Counted from the stretch's first letter, positions 1 to 6,758 are shown. The stretch: 64,000 nt of DNA from Desulfomarina profundi (GCF_019703855.1 NZ_AP024086.1:3802501-3866500), one strand, 5' to 3'. Notes: generated by a model from the letters alone, not told the origin. Numbers and translations are program-made.

Positions 1-107
1 CCACAGTTAACACATTGGATCAGGCAAAACTTATGGCCTTTTGGAGTTGTGACATGGACAGCCTCAAACTCATGATGCTCACAAGCAGGACATTTTGATC
101 TGGCCAT
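1..107 (-). CDS. Zinc-ribbon protein, N-terminal fragment
   Basis: The gene starts at the ATG ending at 107 and runs off the left edge of the window, so only about 35 residues are visible. They begin MARSKCPACEHHEF and contain two CxxC pairs (CPAC and CVNC) about 28 residues apart, the usual layout of a small zinc ribbon. A purine-rich AGAGGTG sits seven bases before the ATG. The function is unknown; such ribbons occur in small nucleic-acid-binding or hypothetical proteins. I am confident about the reading frame but not about the role. Confidence 0.6.
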   Translation of the reverse strand, partial: MARSKCPACEHHEFEAVHVTTPKGHKFCLIQCVNC

Positions 108-432
108 AACAACACCTCTCGATAGAATTTGTTACTGTTCGGTGTGTAGCATACAATAACGGGAAAACACCAGCTGTTCAAGAAACTCTTGCAGAGCGGG
201 TACAACCCGAGGCAATATTATAATCACTCTACCGAGAAGTGTTATGAATTATTCTTCATTTTACCTCAAACTTCCACTTGAGAAAATGTAAATCAGTAAA
301 TTTGTCAAATACAGGAATGGAATTATCCGTCTTGTTGTATCTGGTCACAGGATTTGTAACCCTGTGTTTTCCTTTATCTTAACCTTGTAAATGATCAGGG
401 GTGCCGTAGATTCATGCAGGCGCGACTGGCTG
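108..432. other. Intergenic region with one hairpin
   Basis: This 325-base gap lies between the zinc-ribbon gene and the downstream end of the methyltransferase, both on the minus strand. I see no coding potential beyond short random ORFs. Its only recognisable structure is the hairpin at 346-366, listed separately. It presumably holds the promoter of the zinc-ribbon gene. Confidence 0.5.
341..385 (+). repeat. Hairpin repeat, copy 1
   Basis: A stem CACAGG (346-351) pairs with CCTGTG (361-366) around the loop ATTTGTAAC. The same 45-base block recurs at 5475-5518 with an identical loop core. There the stem has changed to CACATG/TATGTG, a compensated exchange at one pair and a G-U wobble at another. 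The surroundings (CTGGTCACA before, GTGTTTTC after) are also shared. It could be an RNA hairpin or a protein-binding dyad; the function is unknown. Confidence 0.5.
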
Positions 433-1083
433 CTATAGCCCACTATGCGGGCAGTCGCGACCGTGCGAATATGCGGTGCCCCTGACACTTACGTCTTGTT
501 TTGTTGGTCTCGTAAGATAAGTCAACCAGATATCATTGGTACAGACAGGCGATATATCCCGGCTGAATTCTACTGTTTTCATACCAAGCCGGGTGAAAAC
601 AGTTTCAAGATTATGCGATTCCCAGAGAGTGAAAACCCGACCATCCCGGGCTGTACTCCGTCCACAACCTTCCTTCAGGGTAATCAACAGGAGGCCATCG
701 GGTTTCAATCCCTTTTGTAACTTATCAAGAACCTTTGGGAGTTCATGGGGGTGCAGGTGGACCAGGGATGCAATAAGAAGCATGGCATCAAAAGCCAACC
801 GGGAAAAATCATGATCATGAAAATCCCCCTCAATAACGGGACATCCGGAATTCTCCCGGGCCAGCCGGGCAAGACCTGGAGATCGTTCAAACCCTGTTAC
901 AGAATACCCCCTGCGGCTGAGCCAGCACAGATCACGGCCAGAGCCGCAACCAACATCCAGAATAGTCGCTCTTTCAGGCAGATGTTCGGTTAAATGGGAG
1001 AGAAAAGAAGAAGGATCGATCATAAAGGTTCGATCATGGTATTCCTGAAAGTGCTCTGTGTAATAATTTGAATACAATACCAT
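433..1083 (-). CDS. Class I SAM-dependent methyltransferase
   Basis: A 216-residue protein with the SAM-binding motif I ILDVGCGSGRD at about residues 41-51, an acidic residue at the end of strand beta 2 (GFERS), and a motif II-like stretch FDAMLLIASLVHL. It is a Rossmann-fold methyltransferase of the small ubiE/tellurite-resistance-like type; the substrate cannot be read from sequence. The ATG at 1083 directly abuts the 166-bp repeat at 1083-1248. The leader of this gene is therefore the repeat itself, and no convincing Shine-Dalgarno is visible. Transcription presumably enters from or through the repeat. Confidence 0.8.
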   Translation of the reverse strand: MVLYSNYYTEHFQEYHDRTFMIDPSSFLSHLTEHLPERATILDVGCGSGRDLCWLSRRGYSVTGFERSPGLARLARENSGCPVIEGDFHDHDFSRLAFDAMLLIASLVHLHPHELPKVLDKLQKGLKPDGLLLITLKEGCGRSTARDGRVFTLWESHNLETVFTRLGMKTVEFSRDISPVCTNDIWLTYLTRPTKQDVSVRGTAYSHGRDCPHSGL

Positions 1084-1248
1084 GATGATCTCGTAAAAAG
1101 TCGTTCAACGTTCTCAGATGGACTCTGGAAAAACTTCGATATACAAGGCGTGGTGGTGTCGTGTAAGCGCAGGCGTACATAGAGTACGTCGAGCATTACA
1201 CGATCACCCCACAACGCAGTAGATCGGAGTTTTTACGAGTCCATCAAA
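1083..1248. repeat. MITE-like repeat family A, copy 1
   Basis: This 166-bp element is the exact reverse complement of 37417-37582. Its ends form an imperfect terminal inverted repeat built on CTCGTAAAAA. Its centre contains a long hairpin whose arms start CGTGTAA and end TTACACG. It carries no transposase. A 40-residue ORF inside it (starting MWGDRVMLDV) occurs in both copies only because the DNA is identical; I do not regard it as a gene. It sits between the OYE gene and the start codon of the methyltransferase. Confidence 0.85.
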
Positions 1249-1269
1249 CCATTATCCTTCAGATAACTC

Positions 1270-2340
1270 CTATGGCAGGGGTTCCGGAGTATAGGCAACA
1301 GCAGCCTCTTCCGACGTGTATCTCTTCAGATCCCTGTCTGCACGCACATCGTCAATCCAGTCTGGATTTAAAAGCAGTGATTTTCCTACGAGAATTATAT
1401 CGGCATCGTCGAGGGCGTTTTCAGCACTTGCTCTGTCATGGATACCACCGCAGATCAACAGGGGCAGATCAGTCATTTCCCTTGTCAGTCGGGCCATGTT
1501 TCGGTCGGTGCCGAAAGCAGGCTGATTATATTCATACGTGGAAACGGAGATGGCGTCAACAGGTTCCAGGGAGAGCAGACTGATGGTTTTCTGGTAATCT
1601 TCCTTTGATTCAAAGAGAGAAACATCCATGTCCGCAATTCCCCAGTTGGAAACCCTGACCATCAGTAACCGGTTCTTCGGTATAACTTTGCTGACAGCCT
1701 GTATGACTTCATGGAAAAAACGAAACCGGTTCTCTGTTGACCCCCCATATTCATCGTCCCGCCCGTTGGAATACCATGACAGGAACTGACTGATCAGGTA
1801 GCCGTGGGCACCGTGGATTTCCACACCATCAAATCCAGCCTCGATTGCTCCTCTGGCCGTTTCCACGAAACCCGAAATAACATGACTGATATCAAATCTG
1901 CTCATCATTTCCGGTACAGGATAGGGAGATTGGGTCAGTGGATTATCCTGGGTGGGCGCTATCCCACTCGGGGCAACAGTGCGACCAGCCGGATTCACTT
2001 CGGGCCATGACATACGGCCACAATGAAACATCTGTAGAATTGCGATTGCACCTTCCTGCTGAATTTTACGGACAACCGGTTTCCATGCATCAATCTGTTT
2101 CTGTGTCACAATTCTGGCTTGCCCGGGGTACCCCTGGGCACTTTCGTAATCAGTGAGAATAGCTTCCGTATAGATAATGGCAGCCCCATTTTTTGCCCTT
2201 CGCACCAGAAACTCAAAAACATCCTGCCTGGGAATCCCGTCTGTGGAAGCAGACATTCTTGTCATGGGGGCCACTCCTGTACGGTTTTTCAAGGTGAAAT
2301 TTTTTATCTTAAACGGTGAAAAAATTTTATCACTTTCCAT
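1270..2340 (-). CDS. NADH:flavin oxidoreductase, Old Yellow Enzyme family
   Basis: An FMN-dependent TIM-barrel oxidoreductase of about 356 residues. I place the start at the ATG ending at 2340 (MESDKIFSPF), which follows AAAGGAGAACC; an upstream in-frame ATG gives ten extra residues and lacks a ribosome site. Family marks are the N-terminal FSPFKIKNFTLKNR, the substrate-binding pair in GVEIHGAHGYL, the downstream YGGSTENRFRF, and the C-terminal phosphate-binding GGI and LVGKSLL. Members reduce activated alkenes, enones or nitro compounds. There are no C-terminal FeS or FAD domains, so it is the short OYE type. A family C repeat lies immediately upstream of its ribosome site. Confidence 0.88.
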   Translation of the reverse strand: MESDKIFSPFKIKNFTLKNRTGVAPMTRMSASTDGIPRQDVFEFLVRRAKNGAAIIYTEAILTDYESAQGYPGQARIVTQKQIDAWKPVVRKIQQEGAIAILQMFHCGRMSWPEVNPAGRTVAPSGIAPTQDNPLTQSPYPVPEMMSRFDISHVISGFVETARGAIEAGFDGVEIHGAHGYLISQFLSWYSNGRDDEYGGSTENRFRFFHEVIQAVSKVIPKNRLLMVRVSNWGIADMDVSLFESKEDYQKTISLLSLEPVDAISVSTYEYNQPAFGTDRNMARLTREMTDLPLLICGGIHDRASAENALDDADIILVGKSLLLNPDWIDDVRADRDLKRYTSEEAAVAYTPEPLP

Positions 2341-2355
2341 ATTGGTTCTCCTTTG

Positions 2356-2509
2356 ACCTAAATCCTGCAATTGGCAAGTTTACCCAGAGATGCGAGGCAT
2401 CAAGGGCGCAGACGTATTATTATACTTCAAGCCCTTGATAACGAAGCAGATTCGGTAAAATTTCCAATCCCGCAGGGCAAGGGAATAAAGAAAAGTGCAG
2501 GATTTAGGT
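2356..2509. repeat. Dispersed repeat family C, copy 1 (longest)
   Basis: A 154-bp element bounded by ACCTAAATCCTGCA on the left and its near-perfect inverse TGCAGGATTTAGGT on the right. Shorter relatives with the same ends are at 37247-37300 and 56349-56412. It begins 16 bases upstream of the OYE start codon, so it forms the leader of that gene. No ORF or transposase is present. Confidence 0.75.
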
Positions 2510-2586
2510 TTGATTTCATCTGGTCTGTATTGGCCGGATCAATCCAGACAACCGCAAAATGTCTGGCTGAGTTTCATTTGCTGTAC

Positions 2587-3234
2587 TCAAATAGTTTTTA
2601 AAACTTCCACTATATCAGCCGGCTCCAGTCTTTGTGTGTGATCAATATCGACAAAATGGTAGACTATTTTGCCTTCAGTATCGATGATGTAGGTCGCTGG
2701 TATGGGGATCCTGAACTGATCGTCACCATTGTGTTTTGGAATATCGATGCCCATTTTCATATAGATGGGGCGCAGTATTTCAGGGAGTTCCAGAACAAGA
2801 CCGAACTGTTCGGCAACCTTGTTTCCCTGGTCGGAAAGAACATCAAAGGTCAGTTCGTTTTTTTTCCTCGTGGAAAGAGAAAAATCCGGCATTTCGGGAG
2901 AGATGGCCACAAGCTTTGCCCCTGCCTCGTATATTTCCGGAAGAGATTTTTGTAGAGCGTACAGCTCCAGGTTGCAGTATGGTCACCAGCCTCCACGGTA
3001 AAAACTGAGAACAATGGGGGAGTTGTCCGGATAATATGTAACGGTTCTTTCCATGCCATTATGGTCAGGTAATGTGAATTCAGGTGCCCTGTCCCCTTTT
3101 TTCAGGCTCTTCTTGCCAGCTCCACGTTCCTTCAGATCCCGTACAGAACGTTCCATTGTTTCCAGGATATCCTGTGGTATTGCTTTGGCTTTTTCCTCAT
3201 TAAATTTTGCGATTTGTGCTTTTAATCCATCCAT
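2587..3234 (-). CDS. Peroxiredoxin-like selenoprotein (in-frame UGA = Sec84)
   Basis: One 215-residue AhpC/TSA-type protein read through a TGA at 2985-2983. The reading frame is open on both sides, and the sequence across the stop is FYRGGW-U-PYCNLELYALQ. Cysteine relatives have FYRGGWCPYCNLEL here, so the UGA replaces the peroxidatic Cys in a UxxC motif. Downstream come a normal peroxiredoxin core (KLVAISPEMPDFS, DVLSDQGNKVAEQFG) and the C-terminal IDTEGKIVYHFVD. The start follows AGGAGG. A hairpin begins 15 nt after the UGA (2955-2967). It probably reduces peroxides using thioredoxin-type donors. It is divergent from a TetR gene across three operator dyads, suggesting co-control. Confidence 0.9.
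2955..2967 (-). promoter_or_regulatory. Candidate bacterial SECIS hairpin
   Basis: On the coding strand, a stem GAGC/GCTC closes the five-base loop TGTAC, starting 15 bases after the UGA of the peroxiredoxin gene. Bacterial SECIS elements are short hairpins just 3' of the Sec codon with a GU-containing apical loop. Position and size fit, although the stem is only 4 bp. Confidence 0.5.
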
Positions 3235-3250
3235 GCTACAATCCTCCTAT

Positions 3251-3319
3251 ACTTGAATGTTTGTTCAAGTATAGTCATTCTTGAATGTTTATTCAAATTA
3301 ATTTTGAATAAACATTCAA
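3251..3319. promoter_or_regulatory. Three 16-bp operator dyads between prx and tetR
   Basis: The divergent intergenic region contains three inverted repeats: ACTTGAATGTTTGTTCAAGT at 3251-3270, TTGAATGTTTATTCAA at 3281-3296 and its mirror TTGAATAAACATTCAA at 3304-3319. TetR-family repressors usually bind such dyads in the promoter they share with a divergent target. The first dyad lies close to the peroxiredoxin start and the third 28 bases before the tetR start, so both genes are likely regulated. Confidence 0.8.
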
Positions 3320-3346
3320 GAAATCACAGTAAGCGCGGGTAATATT

Positions 3347-3937
3347 ATGGCAAGAACAGCTGAATTTGACAGGGAAGAGGTACTGCAGAAGGCAATGGAG
3401 CTTTTCTGGCAGAAAGGCTACTGCAAATGCTCCATGACCTGTCTGGTGGAGGCCACCAGGCTCAAGCCGGGCAGCATTTATGCCGCATTTCGTTCCAAAG
3501 AGGGGCTTTTTCTCGAAGCATTGAAATATTACGGCAGTCAGAGTACCCAAAAACTGGACTCCTGTCTGGAAAAGGCCGGCACCCCACTGGAAGGTATTCG
3601 ATTATTCTTAGAAATGATGGGCAATTCAATCGAAAAAGGTGAAAGACAGTATGGTTGTTTTCTGGTGAATACTATCCTTGAACATCCACCCGAAAATCAT
3701 ACAGTCACCAGGGAGGTGGCCCGGTATCTTGGCGCCATTGAATCCCGCATCCATGGTGCTCTTTCTTCAGCCCGGAAAAGGGGTGAACTTTCCCAGGATA
3801 AGAACCCGGAGACACTTGCCAAATTTATAATGGTAAATATCTGGGGTCTTCAGGTCCTCGCAAAAACAAACCCGGAAAGAAAAACTGTGCGGGCTGTACT
3901 TGATCAGATATTTGCACATCTTCACGAGGACATGTGA
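3347..3937 (+). CDS. TetR/AcrR-family transcriptional regulator
   Basis: A 196-residue regulator with an N-terminal TetR helix-turn-helix (FDREEVLQKAMELFWQKGY, then GSIYAAFRSKEGLFLEAL at about 45-65) and a helical ligand-binding C-terminal domain. Several cysteines lie in or near the HTH (CKCSMTC at residues 26-32) and another at about 102, which might make it thiol-responsive. That idea is inference. The gene is divergent from the selenoperoxiredoxin, with three matching operator dyads between them. Its stop codon overlaps the tag start, so tag and probably mntP form one transcript with it. Confidence 0.88.
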   Translation: MARTAEFDREEVLQKAMELFWQKGYCKCSMTCLVEATRLKPGSIYAAFRSKEGLFLEALKYYGSQSTQKLDSCLEKAGTPLEGIRLFLEMMGNSIEKGERQYGCFLVNTILEHPPENHTVTREVARYLGAIESRIHGALSSARKRGELSQDKNPETLAKFIMVNIWGLQVLAKTNPERKTVRAVLDQIFAHLHEDM

Positions 3938-4539
3938 TGAAGAAAAACAGATGCAGCTGGTGTGGAGATGATCCACTTTACCGGGAATATCACGACAGGG
4001 AATGGGGAGTCCCCCTGCATGATGAAAAGAAGCTGTTTGAGTTTCTCTGTCTTGAGGGTGCCCAGGCAGGTTTGAGTTGGCTGACAATATTGAGGAAAAG
4101 GGCTAATTACCTGGAGGCTTTTGATCATTTTGATGTGGAAAAAATGGCAGGATATGATGAAAATAAAATTAAAAGTCTGTTACAGAACAAGGGGATTGTG
4201 CGTAACAGATTAAAAATAAATGCGTTTATCAACAATGCCCGCTGCTATCTTGACATGGCGGATAAAGGAGAAACTCTCGATTCCTTTTTCTGGAAATTTG
4301 TTGATGGTAAACCGATTCAGAACAGTTGGAAGTCACAGAAGGATGTTCCTGCGACAACTCCTCTTGCCGGAACTATCTGCAGGGAGTTGAAACAACGCGG
4401 GTTTCAGTTCGTCGGTGCTACTATCTGTTACGCACATATGCAGGCAACGGGAATGGTTAATGACCATCAGACAGACTGTTTCAGATATCGGGAAATCGCT
4501 CAACTGGCCCGTCCTTCCCAGCAGTCCAGGTTCATATGA
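3937..4539 (+). CDS. tag: DNA-3-methyladenine glycosylase I
   Basis: A 200-residue Tag-family base-excision enzyme that removes 3-methyladenine from DNA. Visible marks are the zinc-binding N-terminal RCSWCGDDPLYREYHDREWG, the catalytic-region E in LEGAQAGLSWLTIL, and the C-terminal GFQFVGATICYAHMQATGMVNDH with the paired zinc ligands (H and C). The ATG at 3937 overlaps the TetR stop as TGATG, indicating translational coupling. Confidence 0.93.
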   Translation: MKKNRCSWCGDDPLYREYHDREWGVPLHDEKKLFEFLCLEGAQAGLSWLTILRKRANYLEAFDHFDVEKMAGYDENKIKSLLQNKGIVRNRLKINAFINNARCYLDMADKGETLDSFFWKFVDGKPIQNSWKSQKDVPATTPLAGTICRELKQRGFQFVGATICYAHMQATGMVNDHQTDCFRYREIAQLARPSQQSRFI

Positions 4540-4567
4540 AAACAAACCATCATTACGTATAATTCCG

Positions 4568-5125
4568 ATGGACATATTAACCCTTACCGGCATTGCCGCA
4601 GGCCTGGCCATGGATGCTTTTGCCGTGGCCCTGAGTGCCGGAGTAATGCTTAATCCTCTTACCTTCAGGCAGTTGTTTCGGCTTGGATTCCATTTTGGTC
4701 TTTTTCAGGGGCTGATGCCGATTATCGGCTGGCTGGCCGGTATCAGTCTCAGGAAGTTTGTAACCGTTTTTGCCCCATGGATTGCGTTTATCCTGCTCTG
4801 TTTTACAGGAGGAAAAATGATCCATGAGGCGTTAACAGGAAATGATAAGCCGGTAAAACGAACCGATCCCACGCGGGGCATGACCATGGTCATGCTGTCC
4901 GTGGCCACTTCAATTGATGCGCTGGCTGTGGGTTTTTCCCTGTCGCTCCTCGGGGTTTCTATCTGGACACCGGCCATAACCATAGGGATTATAACTGCAG
5001 CACTGACAGTGATCGGTATGCTTCTCGGCAGCAGAATTGGAACTCTGTGGGGAGATCGAATCGAGATCCTCGGTGGGTTTGTGCTGATTGCTATCGGTCT
5101 GAAAATATTACTCGGTAGTGTGTAA
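4568..5125 (+). CDS. mntP: Manganese efflux pump MntP
   Basis: A 185-residue inner-membrane protein with six predicted helices, of the MntP (former DUF204) family that exports Mn(II). The two repeated halves carry the conserved acidic membrane motifs: GLAMDAFAVALSAG near residue 13 and VATSIDALAVGFSLSLL in the second half. The start is the ATG 28 bases after tag. There is no room for a manganese riboswitch, so expression probably comes from the tetR-tag transcript. Its 3' end overlaps the 3' end of the minus-strand thioredoxin-like selenoprotein gene by 18 bases. Confidence 0.92.
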   Translation: MDILTLTGIAAGLAMDAFAVALSAGVMLNPLTFRQLFRLGFHFGLFQGLMPIIGWLAGISLRKFVTVFAPWIAFILLCFTGGKMIHEALTGNDKPVKRTDPTRGMTMVMLSVATSIDALAVGFSLSLLGVSIWTPAITIGIITAALTVIGMLLGSRIGTLWGDRIEILGGFVLIAIGLKILLGSV

Positions 5126-5470
5126 CCTCAATTCTGCAGGCTTCAGGTGCAATCTTTTCAGTTCATTGATAATGAATTCTGCCGGTACTTTTTTTGTGAA
5201 GCCACCTGCTTCTTGACTATAGACCCGTCAGCCCAGGCCGAATTCCCTGCGGTCCCTGGCGGCTACTTCCACATCAATACCGTTTATCCGAACAGATGGA
5301 GAACCGAGAAATCCGGCCTCTTCAGCCTGGTCGGCATTTTCAATGACCATGGTTTCAACCCCAGCTTCAATCTTTGCCCCGGTCAGGAGATCAGCTACCA
5401 GTGTTTCTGTCTGCTGTCTTGATGAACAACCGGGGGCAACGAGGATCTCAATTTTTATTCTGATTGACAT
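5108..5470 (-). CDS. Thioredoxin-like selenoprotein (in-frame UGA = Sec81)
   Basis: A predicted 120-residue thioredoxin-fold protein. The first part reads MSIRIKIEILVAPGCSS with Cys15, followed by GFLGSPSVRINGIDVE, the cis-proline region. The frame then meets TGA at 5230-5228 and stays open for 39 more codons (RVYSQEAGGFTKKVPAEFII) to TAA at 5108. Cysteine relatives end with a GLACR-Y type motif followed by a Gly-rich turn and a last helix, which matches GLG-U-RVYS. The UGA therefore most likely encodes Sec. A hairpin begins 15 nt downstream. I use the ATG at 5470; a GTG at 5482 is an alternative and neither has a strong ribosome site. It is the last gene of the merR operon. Confidence 0.82.
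5198..5212 (-). promoter_or_regulatory. Candidate bacterial SECIS hairpin
   Basis: On the coding strand, a stem GAAGC/GCTTC closes the loop AGGTG, starting exactly 15 bases after the UGA. The GGU in the loop resembles the apical loop needed by SelB in known bacterial SECIS elements. It is the best-looking of the three candidate hairpins. Confidence 0.6.
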
Positions 5471-5474
5471 GTAA

Positions 5475-5518
5475 CTGGTCACATGATTTGTAACTATGTG
5501 TTTTCATTTACCTTGCAG
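5475..5518 (+). repeat. Hairpin repeat, copy 2
   Basis: This is a relative of 341-385 with the same loop ATTTGTAAC and the stem CACATG/TATGTG. It lies at the start of the thioredoxin-like selenoprotein gene and in the 50-base gap after the CPLC thioredoxin gene, so it could affect either transcript. Confidence 0.5.
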
Positions 5519-5533
5519 TACTCTTTTTTCAGT

Positions 5534-5800
5534 TTAACTGAGAGGTTGGCCTATTCCTGCGGCCATCAACCTGGTCTTTTCGGGTCCACGACCGGTGCAG
5601 CAGTCAGCAAGTTTTCCGTCTACGGCGACAGCGGGAACAGAATGAACACCCAGTTCTTTTGCACGGCTGATTCCTGGTGCACCATGCATGTCAACCACAT
5701 TGATATTGCAGGAGGAACAGGCAAGTGCGTTTACCAGTTCTTCTGTTTCTTTGCACAGGGGACATCCCGCACTGAATATTTCGATTTTTCGAGTTGTCAT
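5534..5800 (-). CDS. Thioredoxin-family protein with CPLC motif
   Basis: An 88-residue thioredoxin/glutaredoxin-fold protein. I start it at the ATG ending at 5800 (MTTRKIEIFSAGCPLC), which follows GGAGGAAG and overlaps the preceding stop as ATGA. The active-site pair is Cys13 and Cys16. Further cysteines (ACSSC near residue 30, LADCC near 70) could bind soft metals. The cis-proline region is SVPAVAVDG. Small proteins of this type accompany mer-like operons. It probably reduces or relays metal thiolates or the neighbouring selenoproteins; that role is inferred from context. Confidence 0.78.
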   Translation of the reverse strand: MTTRKIEIFSAGCPLCKETEELVNALACSSCNINVVDMHGAPGISRAKELGVHSVPAVAVDGKLADCCTGRGPEKTRLMAAGIGQPLS

Positions 5801-6207
5801 TTTTCTTCCTCCATCTTTGAGTATGGGGTTGAAACAGTTGTCTTGGAATTCTTCCGCGGCCAACTGTTCCACAATGAGGCTGCTATGAGCAAAGCCAGCC
5901 CGCTGTAAAAAAGGAATGGTATATCGATAATAAATTTTCCTGTTATAATGAGCAGTGATCCTGTAAGTCCTGTCCAGAAAGGTTTATATCCTCTTCGTCG
6001 TTTTGCTCTGAATGCCAGAAATCCGACAGACACAATCAATGCAGCAATGGTTATCCACAGCATGACAGTATCATTAATTAAAAATCCCAATCCGACCGAA
6101 CTGGCAAGGCCGGCATATGCCGGCCAGCAGGATGGTCAGAGCAGCCTTGGTAAAAGCGCTACACCGATTCCGGGAAGCGTCTTGGAAAACTGAATAATTG
6201 TATTCAT
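5797..6207 (-). CDS. MerT/MerC-like membrane selenoprotein (in-frame UGA = Sec24)
   Basis: A 136-residue membrane protein read through a TGA at 6138-6136. Translation gives LLPRLL-U-PSCWPAYAGLASS, a UPSC motif at the mouth of the first membrane helix. MerT/MerC-type transporters carry paired cysteines there. Three further hydrophobic segments follow (about 45-64, 75-92, 95-112), then a charged tail. The ATG at 6207 overlaps the merR stop and follows GGAGAAGATCC. If the UGA were a stop the product would be 23 residues, yet the downstream frame keeps a clear membrane-protein sequence. It probably imports Hg(II) or another thiophilic ion toward the partner redox proteins. The exact subfamily is uncertain. 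Confidence 0.8.
6108..6125 (-). promoter_or_regulatory. Candidate bacterial SECIS hairpin
   Basis: On the coding strand, a perfect 7-bp stem GGCCGGC/GCCGGCC closes the loop ATAT, starting 10 bases after the UGA of the MerT-like gene. It is the strongest stem of the three candidates. The loop lacks an obvious GU, so recognition by SelB is less certain. Confidence 0.5.
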
Positions 6208-6617
6208 GGATCTTCTCCTTCCGGTTCAAGGGCAGCAAGAATAGGGCATTGGTGAATGGGGCCACTGCCGCTGCACTGAAGAGTCAGTTGAGCCAGTGCT
6301 TCTTTCATTCTGTTCAGGTCGTATATTTTTTTTTCAATGTCCCGGATTTTTACCTCTGCTTTTATCTTCACATCGCTGCATGTTGCATCCTGATTCAAAC
6401 GCAGGGAAAAAAGCTCACCCACTTCCTGCAGAGAAAATCCCAGCTGTTTGGCTCTTTTAATAAACCGTAATTTATCTATTGCCTCAGGCGGGTATTGCCT
6501 GTAACCGGAATCAGTGCGTGGCGGTTCTTCCAGCAATCCCACCCGTTCATAGAAACGAATGGTCTCGACCCCAAGTCCAGCCTGTTTAGCAACCTTGCCA
6601 ATGGTAAGTGCTTTCAT
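6204..6617 (-). CDS. merR: MerR-type metal-responsive activator
   Basis: A 137-residue MerR with an N-terminal winged HTH (LTIGKVAKQAGLGVETIRFYERVGLL), the RQYP wing and a dimerisation helix. Cys80, Cys115 and Cys124 have spacings of 35 and 9, the same as the three Hg(II)-binding cysteines of the Tn501-type MerR. That makes Hg(II) the likely inducer. It is the first gene of its own operon, as in Gram-positive mer operons, rather than divergent. The matching promoter with a 19-bp spacer is 35 bases upstream of the start codon. Confidence 0.9.
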   Translation of the reverse strand: MKALTIGKVAKQAGLGVETIRFYERVGLLEEPPRTDSGYRQYPPEAIDKLRFIKRAKQLGFSLQEVGELFSLRLNQDATCSDVKIKAEVKIRDIEKKIYDLNRMKEALAQLTLQCSGSGPIHQCPILAALEPEGEDP

Positions 6618-6651
6618 TTATGACCTCACGTTGTTGTTTTCCTCATCTTTA

Positions 6652-6682
6652 CTATAATCTCTGTAGTATACTACGGAGTCAA
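6652..6682 (-). promoter_or_regulatory. MerR-type promoter and operator
   Basis: On the minus strand the -35 TTGACT (6682-6677) and the -10 TTATAG (6657-6652) are separated by 19 bases, the over-long spacing typical of MerR-activated promoters. The spacer holds the near-perfect dyad CTCTGTAGTATACTACGGAG (6659-6678, plus strand), where MerR would bind and untwist the DNA. It drives merR and the three genes after it. Confidence 0.88.
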
Positions 6683-6758
6683 GGTATAAGAGCAAAAATA
6701 TACAGCGAAACCTGTTTCTTTTTCTCAATGACATACAAAATTCAGCCCGGGAAACATA

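Noticed and set aside
6074-6265. A 63-codon ORF between merR and the MerT-like gene
   Set aside because: It is in a different frame; the UGA-containing frame carries the conserved membrane protein.
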